A program made the translations under genes and the position numbers. A stretch of DNA of 64,000 nt, from the NCBI GenBank assembly GCA_018716975.1, contig DVJE01000008.1, positions 58,236 through 122,235 of the forward strand, in the 5' to 3' direction. The notes under the pieces are model-generated. The model saw only the letters and a list, made by a program, of their open reading frames with translations, did not search any database and was not told where the DNA came from. The stretch comes from Candidatus Gallacutalibacter stercoravium (GTDB taxonomy: Bacteria; Bacillota; Clostridia; Oscillospirales; Acutalibacteraceae). Below are positions 19,091 to 27,927 of this stretch, one piece after another; position 1 is the first letter of the stretch; each line of letters starts with the position of its first letter.

Positions 19091-19112
19091 GCAGGAGCCT
19101 CCCTCTATTGGT

Positions 19113-19128
19113 ACACTACATCTTGTGT
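19113..19128. promoter_or_regulatory. candidate NrdR box, downstream copy
   Basis: ACACTACATCTTGTGT is a close match to the 16-bp NrdR consensus ACACWATATWTWGTGT. It lies just after the expected transcription start of nrdD. Confidence 0.75.
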
Positions 19129-19148
19129 CTCATTTTACAACGTCAAAA

Positions 19149-19177
19149 ATTATAGACCATATGTAGGGGGGTGTCAA
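19149..19177 (-). promoter_or_regulatory. consensus promoter of nrdD with a second NrdR-like box
   Basis: On the minus strand, TTGACA (19177-19172), a 17-base spacer and TATAAT (19154-19149), both perfect. The spacer holds a weaker NrdR-like 16-mer at 19154-19169 (core CCATATGTAG), 41 bases from the first box, about four helical turns. Two boxes on one helix face is the usual NrdR arrangement. Confidence 0.8.
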
Positions 19178-19283
19178 TAGCGGGATTTGTAAAAACAAGG
19201 AATGTAATTACAACGTGTTATTTTTAAGACGCGGGCAAAAACCCGTTGATATAGGCGGTGCGGGGCTTGGCGGCATATAAACA

Positions 19284-20825
19284 CTATTTGGTTTTTATTA
19301 AAATATTTTTTGCCCAGCGGATGTCCTCACGTGAAATGCTTCCCATCAAGAATAAAGAAGTGAAATAGCAAAGGCAAATGCAGGCAACCAAAGCGATAAG
19401 CGGCAGCGGCGAAGAAAACCAGGCGGGTTCTGTGCGAACAATCCACATCGCCAGTAACCCGGGGGCGCTTACAGCCAGCAGTGGCTTTAATATCCAATCC
19501 CCCACTTTAAGGCGCAGCCCCGTTACCTTTAACAGCCGGGCGATACTTAGTGTAGAATTGAGCAGCTCGCTGGTAAAGATAACCACAATGAGCCCGTAAA
19601 TGCCCAAAAGGGGCAAAAGGCATAAGATCAGGATCACCCGTGTGAAGGAATCAATAAGATTATAAGAAAGATAACGCAGCTGTTCATTGAGCCCTTTGAG
19701 CATACCATCGGCGACGCTGTCTAAATACATGAGGGGGATAACGGGCGCCAGCAGGCGGATGTAGCCGCCGGGCTGACTGTCGTGGTAAATGAGCTGGCCG
19801 ATTTGGTCGGCAAACAGCAAGAGCACGCCCATCACCAAAATGGAAAATAATAGGGTAATTTGAAAGGAGCGCCCGGCAATATAGCGAATATTACGTTTGT
19901 GGTGTACGGCGTTGGCCTCCGACAGTTCGGGGATGAGCAGCATGGAAAAAGAAGAAAGAAAGGCCGAGGGGAAGGTAATAACCGGCATTACCATGCCGGT
20001 AAGCATACCGTAACCGGCTAAGGAGGCCTCTGCCGAGGCGCCGCTTTTTTTCAGCCCGCGGGGAATCATCATATTCTCTACGGTGGAAAGGCCGGAACGC
20101 AGGCAGGAACTGGCGGTAACGGGCAGAGAAACCGACAGAATCTTTTTGATAACGCCTTTTTCACGGCTGTGCTGGGCGCTGCGGCGCAGGGCGCGGCTAT
20201 CTTGCCAGTATAAGAGAAAGGAATAGGCGCAAGAAACGATTTCGGCCAGTGTGGTGCCCAGCACAATGGCGCAGCAGGCATACTCCAGCCCTTTGGGTGC
20301 AAGACTGCCTATCAAACAGGCAAAAACAGCAATTTCAATTCCTTGTTCAAGCAGTTGCTCGCTGGCGGTTTTCAACACCTTGCGCACACCGTAAAAATAA
20401 CCGCGTAAACAGGCTGAAACCGCCATAAAGGGCAGGCTGGGGGCAAGAATCTGCAAAGGCAGCACAGTGCGCGCATCGCCCACCAGAACGCCGCCGATAT
20501 AGCCGGCGCCAAAAAACAGGGCGAGCCCAGCCGCAATGCTTAACAAAAGGCTCAGCAGAAGGCAATAAAAAATAACAGTGCGCGCACGGCCGGGTTGCTT
20601 TTCGGCTAAGGCATCAGTAACTAAACGGGTTACCGTCAGGCTGATGCCCGCCGTGGCGAAAGTAGTGGCGAAAAAATAGACCGTTGTTACCAACTGATAC
20701 AGCCCAACGCCTTCGGCACCAATTTGGTTAGACATAAAAACACGAAAGGAAATACCGATGGTGCGCGAAAGTAGGGTGGCGCAGGTGAGCAACAGGGTGT
20801 TAAACATAAAGGTGCGTTTTTGCAC
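19284..20825 (-). CDS. spoVB: SpoVB-like lipid II / polysaccharide flippase (MOP superfamily)
   Basis: 513-aa polytopic membrane protein of the SpoVB/MurJ-related polysaccharide transporter family, with about 14 hydrophobic segments. The opening TLLLTCATLLSRTIGISFRVFMSNQIGAEGVGLYQL is typical. In Bacillus SpoVB is required for spore cortex synthesis; homologues also serve vegetative wall export. The reading starts at GTG 20825 with AAAGGA 12 bases upstream; ATG 20807 is the alternative. The gene stands alone between nrdD and a GNAT gene. Confidence 0.85.
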   Translation of the reverse strand: MQKRTFMFNTLLLTCATLLSRTIGISFRVFMSNQIGAEGVGLYQLVTTVYFFATTFATAGISLTVTRLVTDALAEKQPGRARTVIFYCLLLSLLLSIAAGLALFFGAGYIGGVLVGDARTVLPLQILAPSLPFMAVSACLRGYFYGVRKVLKTASEQLLEQGIEIAVFACLIGSLAPKGLEYACCAIVLGTTLAEIVSCAYSFLLYWQDSRALRRSAQHSREKGVIKKILSVSLPVTASSCLRSGLSTVENMMIPRGLKKSGASAEASLAGYGMLTGMVMPVITFPSAFLSSFSMLLIPELSEANAVHHKRNIRYIAGRSFQITLLFSILVMGVLLLFADQIGQLIYHDSQPGGYIRLLAPVIPLMYLDSVADGMLKGLNEQLRYLSYNLIDSFTRVILILCLLPLLGIYGLIVVIFTSELLNSTLSIARLLKVTGLRLKVGDWILKPLLAVSAPGLLAMWIVRTEPAWFSSPLPLIALVACICLCYFTSLFLMGSISREDIRWAKNILIKTK

Positions 20826-21029
20826 AGTGCTGTTTCATCCTTTCCTGAGGCCGTAAAGAGAGCAGCAAAACGGCGTGAGCTCCCCCAACCGGCCCAACCG
20901 CGGCATCTTAATTTCGAGATGTCTCTTTGAAAATATATGCGTGTCCGGGGGCAAAAAGTCTCAAAAACATACCGGCGCTTTTTCTGCGCACCCTCTGGAT
21001 ATGCGCTGGGGGTTTGTGGTAGAATGGCT

Positions 21030-21035
21030 GATAAG
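21030..21035 (+). promoter_or_regulatory. extended -10 element before the GNAT gene
   Basis: TGGTAGAAT (21027-21035) is a TGN-TAGAAT extended -10. No good -35 is present. The leader would be about 37 bases. Confidence 0.4.
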
Positions 21036-21078
21036 ATGGAACAGGGTGGTTGGGCCCTTTCTGAAAAAGGAGGATACG

Positions 21079-21609
21079 ATGCAGAATTTAGAGAGGCCGA
21101 TTACAGCACAGGAATTTAACGAAGTTTTTGCCATCATGGATGAAGCGTTCCCCGATAACGAAAAGCGCACGCGGGAGGATCAAGCGGCGCTGTTAGAACA
21201 GAACGCCTATCGTATTAAAACGGTAAAAAGCCAAAGCGGAAAAATTATGGCTTTTTTGGCTTATTGGCAATTGGACGGCTATTGCTTTGTGGAGCATTTG
21301 GCCGTTAGCAAAGAAATGCGGGGAGGCGGCACCGGCGGCGCGTTGATGAAGGAATTCTTGCAACAAAGCCAGCCTGTGGTGCTGGAGGTGGAGCCGCCGG
21401 ACAATGACATAGCAGCCCGCCGCATCCGCTTTTATGAGCGCCTGGGCTTTCATTTAAACAGTTTTTCTTATCGGCAGCCGCCCATGCGCAACGGTAACGC
21501 ATGGCTTCCTTTGTTCATTATGAGTTACCCGAAACCGCTTTCTAACAGTGAATTTTGTGCAGTAAAGCAGCAGCTGTACCACACGGTGTACGGCGTAGAG
21601 CAGGCATAA
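21079..21609 (+). CDS. GNAT family N-acetyltransferase
   Basis: 176-aa acetyltransferase. The true start is ATG 21079, 5 bases after AGGAGG; the longer upstream frame covers promoter sequence. The acetyl-CoA loop is seen as VSKEMRGGGTGGALMKEFL, and FYERLGFHLNSFSY is motif B. The substrate cannot be predicted. It is a single gene with a terminator at 21632-21660. Confidence 0.85.
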   Translation: MQNLERPITAQEFNEVFAIMDEAFPDNEKRTREDQAALLEQNAYRIKTVKSQSGKIMAFLAYWQLDGYCFVEHLAVSKEMRGGGTGGALMKEFLQQSQPVVLEVEPPDNDIAARRIRFYERLGFHLNSFSYRQPPMRNGNAWLPLFIMSYPKPLSNSEFCAVKQQLYHTVYGVEQA

Positions 21610-21631
21610 CTATAGAAATAGGGATTTGCGC

Positions 21632-21660
21632 AGAAAAGAAGGTTTTCATTTTCTTTTTTT
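21632..21660 (+). terminator. terminator after the GNAT gene
   Basis: AGAAAA/TTTTCT stem with an 11-base loop, then a run of T. A short stem but a long T tract. Confidence 0.6.
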
Positions 21661-21664
21661 GGCT

Positions 21665-21692
21665 TTGCTTTCCGAAATGGGTATAGTATAAT
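21665..21692 (+). promoter_or_regulatory. promoter of the degV-type gene
   Basis: TATAAT at 21687-21692 with TTGCTT 16 bases upstream. The -35 matches only at its first three bases. Confidence 0.5.
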
Positions 21693-21786
21693 GGTGAATA
21701 AGTGGGCAATGGAAATAGAGGCATTTTTTCTTTTTGCCGTAAAGTGTGATTGAAATGGAGATTATTGGAAGGGAGTAGGATTGGAT

Positions 21787-22656
21787 ATGGGCTATCGCAT
21801 TATCACAGACTCTACCGCAGACTTATCGCCGGAACTGGTTGCAGATCTGGGGGTAGAGGTTATTCCTATGGAATTCTCCCTGGAAGGGAAAAATTATTTT
21901 AACTATCCCGATGAGAGGGAACTAAGCTCCAAAGATTTTTATGATATGTTGCGCAATGAAAAATCGGCGACTACGGCTCAAGTGACGGCGGCGCGCTTTG
22001 AAGAAATTTTTGAGCCGTTTTTGCAAGCGGGAGAGGATGTTCTATACATCGCCTTTTCCTCCGGCTTGAGCGGCACCTATGAATCGTCGGTGATGGCGCT
22101 TCGGGCGTTGCAAGAGAAATATCCAGATAGAAAGATGTTTTCAGTAGACTCCCTTTCCGCTTCTATGGGAGAAGGGCTGTTGGTATATCATGCCGTGATG
22201 CGCCAGCGGGAAGGAATGACCATAGAACAGCTGCGCGACTGGCTGATGGAAAACCGCCTGCATCTTTGCCATTGGTTTACGGTGGATGATCTAAACCACT
22301 TAAAGCGAGGCGGGCGCATATCTTCGGCCACAGCGTTGTTGGGCACGATGCTGGGGATTAAGCCGGTGCTGCATGTGGATGACGAGGGGCACTTAATCAA
22401 TGTGGGCAAGGTGAGAGGCAGGCGCCAATCCATTGCCGCCTTGGCGGACAATATGGAAAAAACCTGCGTTAATCCCCAAGATCAAACCATCTTTATCAGC
22501 CACGGCGACTGTTTAGAGGATGCCCGCACCTTGGAGGAAATGGTAAAAGAGAGATTTCATGTAAAGCGGGTGTATATCAACCCCATTGGCCCGGTGATTG
22601 GTGCGCATTCGGGCCCGGGTACAGTGGCTCTATTTTTCTTGGGAACCAAACGGTAA
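21787..22656 (+). CDS. DegV family fatty-acid-binding protein
   Basis: About 289 aa. DegV proteins bind long-chain fatty acids; in Firmicutes some (FakB) present fatty acids to the kinase FakA. Family marks are the N-terminal IITDSTADLSPEL, FSSGLSGTYESS and the lid region LKRGGRISSATALLGTMLGIKPVL. ATG 21787 gives the usual N-terminus; a TTG at 21781 is closer to GGGAG and cannot be excluded. Terminator at 22668-22713. Confidence 0.92.
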   Translation: MGYRIITDSTADLSPELVADLGVEVIPMEFSLEGKNYFNYPDERELSSKDFYDMLRNEKSATTAQVTAARFEEIFEPFLQAGEDVLYIAFSSGLSGTYESSVMALRALQEKYPDRKMFSVDSLSASMGEGLLVYHAVMRQREGMTIEQLRDWLMENRLHLCHWFTVDDLNHLKRGGRISSATALLGTMLGIKPVLHVDDEGHLINVGKVRGRRQSIAALADNMEKTCVNPQDQTIFISHGDCLEDARTLEEMVKERFHVKRVYINPIGPVIGAHSGPGTVALFFLGTKR

Positions 22657-22667
22657 CAGCGTATCAA

Positions 22668-22713
22668 GCAGGGCCGCCGCGCGCTGAATGCAAGTGCGGC
22701 GGCCCTGCCTTTT
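22668..22713 (+). terminator. terminator of the degV-type gene
   Basis: Perfect 13-bp GC-rich stem (GCAGGGCCGCCGC) with a 15-base loop, then CTTTTG. Confidence 0.85.
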
Positions 22714-22747
22714 GAGGCGAAAATAGACAAAAGGATGGAGGGGCGGT

Positions 22748-24517
22748 ATGTTTCGCCTGGCACGGTTTTTGCGGGATTTTAAAAAGCAGGTTATCCTAGG
22801 CCCGCTATTTAAGCTGACGGAAGCGATATTTGAATTAATTGTTCCGTTGGTTATGGCGCAAATTATAGATGTAGGCATCGAAAACGGCGATAGGGGCTAT
22901 GTTTTGCGCATGGGCGGCGTGCTTTTGCTGTTGGGGGTTGTAGGGCTGTGCTGTGCGCTGGTTTGCCAGTATTTTGCCTCTGTGGCCTCACAAGGCTTTG
23001 GCACCAAGCTGCGCAACGCCTTGTTTGATCATATTAACAGCTTTTCTCACGCAGAAATTGATAAGTTCGGCACGCCTTCTTTAATAACCCGTATGACGAA
23101 TGATATCAACCAACTGCAATATGCGGTAGCTATGCTGATACGCCTGGTGGTGCGCGCGCCCTTTTTGGCAATAGGCGCTTTGGTGATGGCGATTTCCATC
23201 GATTGGAAGCTCTCGTTGGTATTTTTGGCCGCCGTTATTTTAATTGTAATCGTGTTGTATTTGGTTATGGGCAAGGCGGTGCCCTTTTACCGGCAGCTGC
23301 AAAAAAAGCTGGATAAAATTTCATTGATAGCAAGAGAAAACTTAGAGGGCAACCGGGTAATCCGCGCTTTTGCAAAGCAAGACGCAGAGAAGACCCGCTT
23401 TGCCGCCGCCAGCGAAGATTGCGCCGCAACCGCCATCCGGGTGGGCAAAATATCTGCCCTGCTTAACCCAGCCACAACGGTTATCATCAATGTGGGGATT
23501 CTGGCGGTTGTGTGGTTCGGCGCCGGCCGGGTAAACGAGGGCGATTTACTGCAGGGGCAAATTATCGCCCTGGTTAATTACATGATGCAAATCCTTTTGG
23601 CGCTGATTGTGGTGGCCAACTTGGTGGTTACCTTTACCAAGGCGTCGGCCTGCGCCACCCGTGTTAACGAAGTGTTTGATACGTCGCCCAGCGTTACCGA
23701 TCAACCCGGCGCTCACAGGGAGGAACCTGCGCCCGGTACAAAGCGGGATGCGATTTGCTTTGACAATGTAAGCTTTGCTTATGTGGGCGCTGAGAAGCCG
23801 GAAGAAGAGGATAAAGAGGAAAAATACGCCCTACGCGGCCTATCGTTTACCGCCGCGCCGGGCGAGACCATCGGTATTATCGGCGGAACCGGCTCGGGTA
23901 AATCCACCTTGGTAAATTTGATTCCCCGATTTTATGACGTTACCCACGGCGCTGTGCGGGTAGACGGGCAGGATGTGAGAACTTACCCGTTAGAGCTATT
24001 GCGCAGCAAAATCGGCATGGTTCCCCAAAGGGCTACCTTGTTTGCGGGCACCATAGCAGATAATCTGCGTTGGCGCAAACCCGACGCCACAGAAGAAGAG
24101 ATGGAGCGGGCGCTGAAAATTGCCCAAGCTTGGGAATTTGTGCAAAAGCTGCCGGATGGATTGCTGGCGCCGGTAACCCAGGGTGGGCGCAACTTTTCCG
24201 GCGGGCAGCGCCAGCGCCTTACTATCGCCCGCGCATTGGTGGGCGAGCCGGAAATCTTGATTCTTGACGACAGCGCCAGCGCCTTGGATTTTGCCACCGA
24301 TGCGGCCCTGCGGCGCAGCATTAAGGAAGAGACCAAAGGTATGACGGTGTTGATTGTGTCGCAACGGGCCAGCTCTATCCGCCGTGCGGATCAAATTATT
24401 GTGTTGGACGACGGGGTTCCGGTGGGCATTGGTAAACATGAACAGCTGCTGGATAGCTGCCAAGTTTACCATGAAATCTGCCTTTCTCAGTTAAGCGAAC
24501 AGGAGGCGAGGCGTTGA
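22748..24517 (+). CDS. ABC exporter half-transporter, subunit with degenerate Walker B
   Basis: 589-aa protein: a six-TM exporter domain (residues 1-330), then a nucleotide-binding domain with Walker A GGTGSGKST (about 378-386), signature FSGGQRQRLTIARAL and Walker B ILILDDSAS (about 503-511). The catalytic Glu after Walker B is replaced by Asp, the mark of the non-consensus ATP site in heterodimeric exporters such as TM287/288 and LmrCD. The partner gene follows with a TGATG overlap. The cargo is unknown; multidrug or lipid export is typical. Confidence 0.93.
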   Translation: MFRLARFLRDFKKQVILGPLFKLTEAIFELIVPLVMAQIIDVGIENGDRGYVLRMGGVLLLLGVVGLCCALVCQYFASVASQGFGTKLRNALFDHINSFSHAEIDKFGTPSLITRMTNDINQLQYAVAMLIRLVVRAPFLAIGALVMAISIDWKLSLVFLAAVILIVIVLYLVMGKAVPFYRQLQKKLDKISLIARENLEGNRVIRAFAKQDAEKTRFAAASEDCAATAIRVGKISALLNPATTVIINVGILAVVWFGAGRVNEGDLLQGQIIALVNYMMQILLALIVVANLVVTFTKASACATRVNEVFDTSPSVTDQPGAHREEPAPGTKRDAICFDNVSFAYVGAEKPEEEDKEEKYALRGLSFTAAPGETIGIIGGTGSGKSTLVNLIPRFYDVTHGAVRVDGQDVRTYPLELLRSKIGMVPQRATLFAGTIADNLRWRKPDATEEEMERALKIAQAWEFVQKLPDGLLAPVTQGGRNFSGGQRQRLTIARALVGEPEILILDDSASALDFATDAALRRSIKEETKGMTVLIVSQRASSIRRADQIIVLDDGVPVGIGKHEQLLDSCQVYHEICLSQLSEQEARR

Positions 24518-26256
24518 TGAACCGAAAATTACTCATGCGCCTATTGGGTTACACCCGTGCATACCGCGTTTATTTGATAGGCGCCTTTGTGTGCGCGGTG
24601 CTCAGCGTATCCGCCAGCTTGTTAGGGCCCATTTTGGTGGGGCGCGCCATTGATCAAATGTTGGGCGCCGGCCGGGTGGATTTTGCCTCCATTGTGCAAA
24701 TCCTTTTTTGGTTTGGCGCTTCTATTGCCGCAAGCGCGCTTTTTCAGTGGGTGATGAGTTTATGCACCAATATTGTGGTGCACCGCACCGTGCGGGATCT
24801 GCGCTGCGAGGCTTTTAATAAGCTAAACGGCGTTGCGCTGCGTTATATTGATTCTAACGCCCACGGAGATTTGATGAACCGGCTGATAAACGATATTGAC
24901 TTTGTCGCCGACGGACTGTTGCAAGGCCTTACACAGCTTTTTACCGGCATTATTACCATTGTGGGCACTTTGTTATTTATGCTGTCGGTCAACGCGCTGA
25001 TCACCCTGGTGGTGGTGCTGGTGACGCCGCTTTCTTTGTTTGTGGCGTCCTTTATTGCAAAAAAGACCAACAATATGTTTAAAGAGCAATCCCGCACCCA
25101 AGGGGAGCTGGGCGGCTATGTGGAAGAAATGCTGGGCAATCAGAAGGTGGTGAAAGCCTTTTCATATGAGCAGCGCTCTGCGCAGAAATTCCGCGAAATC
25201 AACGCCCGGCTGTATCAGTGCGGCCAAAAGGCGCAGTTTTTTTCCTCCCTTTCCAACCCCTGCACACGGTTTGTTAACGGCATTGTGTATGCGGCGGTAG
25301 GCGTGGTAGGGGCGCTAAGCGCCATCAGCGGCTGGATTACAGTGGGGCAGCTCTCTAGCTTTTTGACCTATGCAAACCAATATACCAAGCCCTTTAACGA
25401 GGTGACGGCGGTTATCACCCAGCTGCAAACTGCCTTCGCTTCCGCGCAGCGGGTGTTCGGTATTTTAGATGAGCCGATGGAAACACCCGATAAGCCCAAC
25501 GCCCGGGTGCTAAAGGATTGCCAAGGCCGTGTGGCGGTGCAGCAGGTGTTTTTCTCTTATCAGCCCCAGCGCCCGTTGATTGAGAATTTTAATTTAACGG
25601 TGGAACCGGGGCAGCGCATCGCCATCGTGGGTCCCACGGGTTGCGGCAAAACCACTCTAATCAATTTGCTGATGCGCTTTTATGACGTGGATGCCGGGCA
25701 GATCTTGGTGGAAGGCACACCGGTGCAAGATATCACACGAAATAGCCTGCGCAGAATGTTCGGCATGGTGCTGCAAGATACCTGGCTGTATTCCGGCACC
25801 GTGCGGGATAATATCGCCTACGGGCGGCCGGACGCAAGCATGGAGGAGATTATGGAAGCGGCGAAAAAGGCGCACGCCCACAGCTTTATTATGCGCCTGC
25901 CGCAAGGGTACGACACTGTGTTAACCGAAGACGGCGGCAATTTATCTCAGGGGCAACGCCAGCTGTTATGTATCGCTAGGGTTATGCTGGTGGATCCGCC
26001 CATGCTGATTTTGGACGAGGCTACCAGCAGCATTGATACGCGAACCGAGATCCGCATACAAAAGGCCTTTGATCATATGATGCAGGGACGCACCAGCTTT
26101 ATTGTAGCGCACCGGCTGTCTACCATCCGCGAGGCGGATAAGATACTGGTTATGGATAGCGGCCATATTGTAGAGCAAGGCAGGCACGAAGAGTTGCTGG
26201 CCAAGGGCGGCTTTTACGCCAAACTTTATAACAGCCAATTTGCCGCAGAGGCATAG
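24517..26256 (+). CDS. ABC exporter half-transporter, partner subunit
   Basis: 579-aa second half of the exporter. The ATG at 24517 overlaps the upstream stop (TGATG), and AGGAGG lies 10 bases before it. It has Walker A GPTGCGKTT and an intact Walker B LILDEATSSID, but the signature is LSQGQ rather than LSGGQ. Together with the LDDS of the first subunit this puts all the changes in a single ATP site, as expected for an obligate heterodimer. Confidence 0.94.
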   Translation: MNRKLLMRLLGYTRAYRVYLIGAFVCAVLSVSASLLGPILVGRAIDQMLGAGRVDFASIVQILFWFGASIAASALFQWVMSLCTNIVVHRTVRDLRCEAFNKLNGVALRYIDSNAHGDLMNRLINDIDFVADGLLQGLTQLFTGIITIVGTLLFMLSVNALITLVVVLVTPLSLFVASFIAKKTNNMFKEQSRTQGELGGYVEEMLGNQKVVKAFSYEQRSAQKFREINARLYQCGQKAQFFSSLSNPCTRFVNGIVYAAVGVVGALSAISGWITVGQLSSFLTYANQYTKPFNEVTAVITQLQTAFASAQRVFGILDEPMETPDKPNARVLKDCQGRVAVQQVFFSYQPQRPLIENFNLTVEPGQRIAIVGPTGCGKTTLINLLMRFYDVDAGQILVEGTPVQDITRNSLRRMFGMVLQDTWLYSGTVRDNIAYGRPDASMEEIMEAAKKAHAHSFIMRLPQGYDTVLTEDGGNLSQGQRQLLCIARVMLVDPPMLILDEATSSIDTRTEIRIQKAFDHMMQGRTSFIVAHRLSTIREADKILVMDSGHIVEQGRHEELLAKGGFYAKLYNSQFAAEA

Positions 26257-26274
26257 CGCACCGGGCATGAACCC

Positions 26275-26322
26275 AGCTCCCCCCGCATACCTTACAGAGT
26301 AAGGGAACGGGGGGAGCTTTTT
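26275..26322 (+). terminator. terminator of the ABC operon whose 3' arm holds the next ribosome binding site
   Basis: AGCTCCCCCCG pairs with CGGGGGGAGCT, with an inner CCTTAC-AGA-GTAAGG stem and a closing T run. The GGGGGGAG of the 3' arm is the only candidate ribosome binding site of the symporter gene starting at 26324. Confidence 0.9.
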
Positions 26323-26323
26323 G

Positions 26324-27730
26324 ATGGAAGCCGTATTGCGCTGGGCGGAGCATATCAGCGAAGCTATCAATCAAGTGGTGTGGGGGCCGGCCATGCTGGC
26401 CTTTCTATTGCTGGTGGGGCTGCAGTTTAGTTTGCGCACCGGCTTTTTTCAGTTCCGCTGCGCGCGGTTGTGGCTAAAAATGACTTTAGGCAAGCTGCTG
26501 GGCACAAGAAAAAAAGTAAAAAAGGCGCGCCTTGTTGGCAAGGATGCAGGCCGCGAAGAGAAGAAGGCGATTTCGCCCTTTCAAGCCATGAGTACCGCTC
26601 TGGCAGGCGCCATCGGCACAGGCAACATCGTGGGGGTGGCCACCGCTATTACCTTAGGAGGGCCGGGAGCAATTTTTTGGATGTGGGTGGCGGCGGTGCT
26701 GGGTATGATGACGGTGTATGCGGAAAATTTATTGGGTGTTAAATACCGAGTGCGCAATGCCAAGGGGCAATGGGTGGGCGGCCCCATGTACTATATTGAA
26801 AACGGTTTGCACTGCAAGTGGCTGGCAGTTGTCTTTGCTGTGGCCTGCACACTGGCGACCTTTGGCATTGGCAATATGACCCAGGCCAATTCGATTGCCG
26901 CCGCATTGCAAGAAACCTTCGCCCTACCGCCCGCTGTTACCGGCATCGTGCTGGCGGTATTGGTGGGCTGCATCATTTTCGGAGGTATTGGACGTATTGC
27001 AAAAGTGACCGAAAAAATCGTGCCGTTTATGGCGTTGTTTTATCTGGTTGGGGGGCTGGTGGTCATCTTTGCCCATGTGGATCGCATTCCTTCGGCGGTG
27101 CAATCTATTTTTCAACAGGCATTTAGCTTGCAGGCAGCCGCCGGCGGCGTGGGAGGAACCGTTATGCAGCAGGCTGTGAAGTATGGCATTGCGCGCGGGG
27201 TATTTACCAATGAGGCGGGGTTGGGCAGCTCGCCCATCGTTCACGCCGCAGCAGATGCGCAGGAACCGGCGGAACAGGGAATGTGGGGCATTTTTCAAGT
27301 TTTTTTAGATACCATCGTGATGTGCACCGTAACTGCGCTATGCTTATTGACCGCTGGTGTGTGGGAACCTGGCAAAGATGGAGCCGCCATGAGTACGGCG
27401 GCTTTTGCCACGGTGTTCGGCAGAATGGGGGCGGTCTTTGTAGCGGTCTCGATCACATTGTTTGCCTTTGCCACGTTAATCAGCTGGTCTTATTATGGAG
27501 AGAGGGGGCTGGCCTATTTGGCTGGTGAAAAACCAGTGGCAGTGTATAAAGCTTTATATGCCATAGCGGCCGCCTTTGGCTGTGCGATGAACTTGCGGCT
27601 GGTTTGGAGCATTGCAGATTGTTTTAATGGATTGATGGCCATCCCAAACCTTGTGGCGCTTTTGCTTCTTTCTGGCCAAGTGGTTGCAGAAACCAAGCGT
27701 TACTTGCGCAAGAAAAAAGATGGACAATAA
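26324..27730 (+). CDS. alanine/glycine:cation symporter (AGCS family)
   Basis: 468-aa Na+/H+-coupled amino acid symporter with about 11 TM helices. Diagnostic blocks are ALAGAIGTGNIVGVATAITLGGPGAIFWMW and TNEAGLGSSPIVHAAA. ATG 26324 is used, 6-8 bases after GGGGGGAG, which lies inside a terminator hairpin. Alanine and glycine are the usual substrates. L-serine dehydratase genes are found 2 kb downstream, but no operon links them. Confidence 0.94.
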   Translation: MEAVLRWAEHISEAINQVVWGPAMLAFLLLVGLQFSLRTGFFQFRCARLWLKMTLGKLLGTRKKVKKARLVGKDAGREEKKAISPFQAMSTALAGAIGTGNIVGVATAITLGGPGAIFWMWVAAVLGMMTVYAENLLGVKYRVRNAKGQWVGGPMYYIENGLHCKWLAVVFAVACTLATFGIGNMTQANSIAAALQETFALPPAVTGIVLAVLVGCIIFGGIGRIAKVTEKIVPFMALFYLVGGLVVIFAHVDRIPSAVQSIFQQAFSLQAAAGGVGGTVMQQAVKYGIARGVFTNEAGLGSSPIVHAAADAQEPAEQGMWGIFQVFLDTIVMCTVTALCLLTAGVWEPGKDGAAMSTAAFATVFGRMGAVFVAVSITLFAFATLISWSYYGERGLAYLAGEKPVAVYKALYAIAAAFGCAMNLRLVWSIADCFNGLMAIPNLVALLLLSGQVVAETKRYLRKKKDGQ

Positions 27731-27739
27731 ATTCTCAAG

Positions 27740-27770
27740 AAGAATAAAAGCCGCTATTCTTTAATTTTTT
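27740..27770 (+). terminator. weak terminator after the symporter gene
   Basis: AAGAATA/TATTCTT stem, an 8-base loop, then TTAATTTTTT... (six T at 27765-27770). Confidence 0.55.
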
Positions 27771-27837
27771 GCTATAAATAGCATTTTCTTTATGCAAAAA
27801 GCTGATTTTTCGCATTTTATTTTGCAAAACCTTCGTG

Positions 27838-27843
27838 TATAAT
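27838..27843 (+). promoter_or_regulatory. -10 element before the MATE gene
   Basis: Perfect TATAAT with an AT-rich upstream stretch but no recognisable -35. The leader is about 80 bases. Confidence 0.45.
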
Positions 27844-27927
27844 GGGGAATCGTCGGGCAGAGCACACACGTTTTGCCGGGCGCGGGATCGCTTCGCCCAT
27901 GGCGGGGAAAATATGGAGGTTTGCAGA

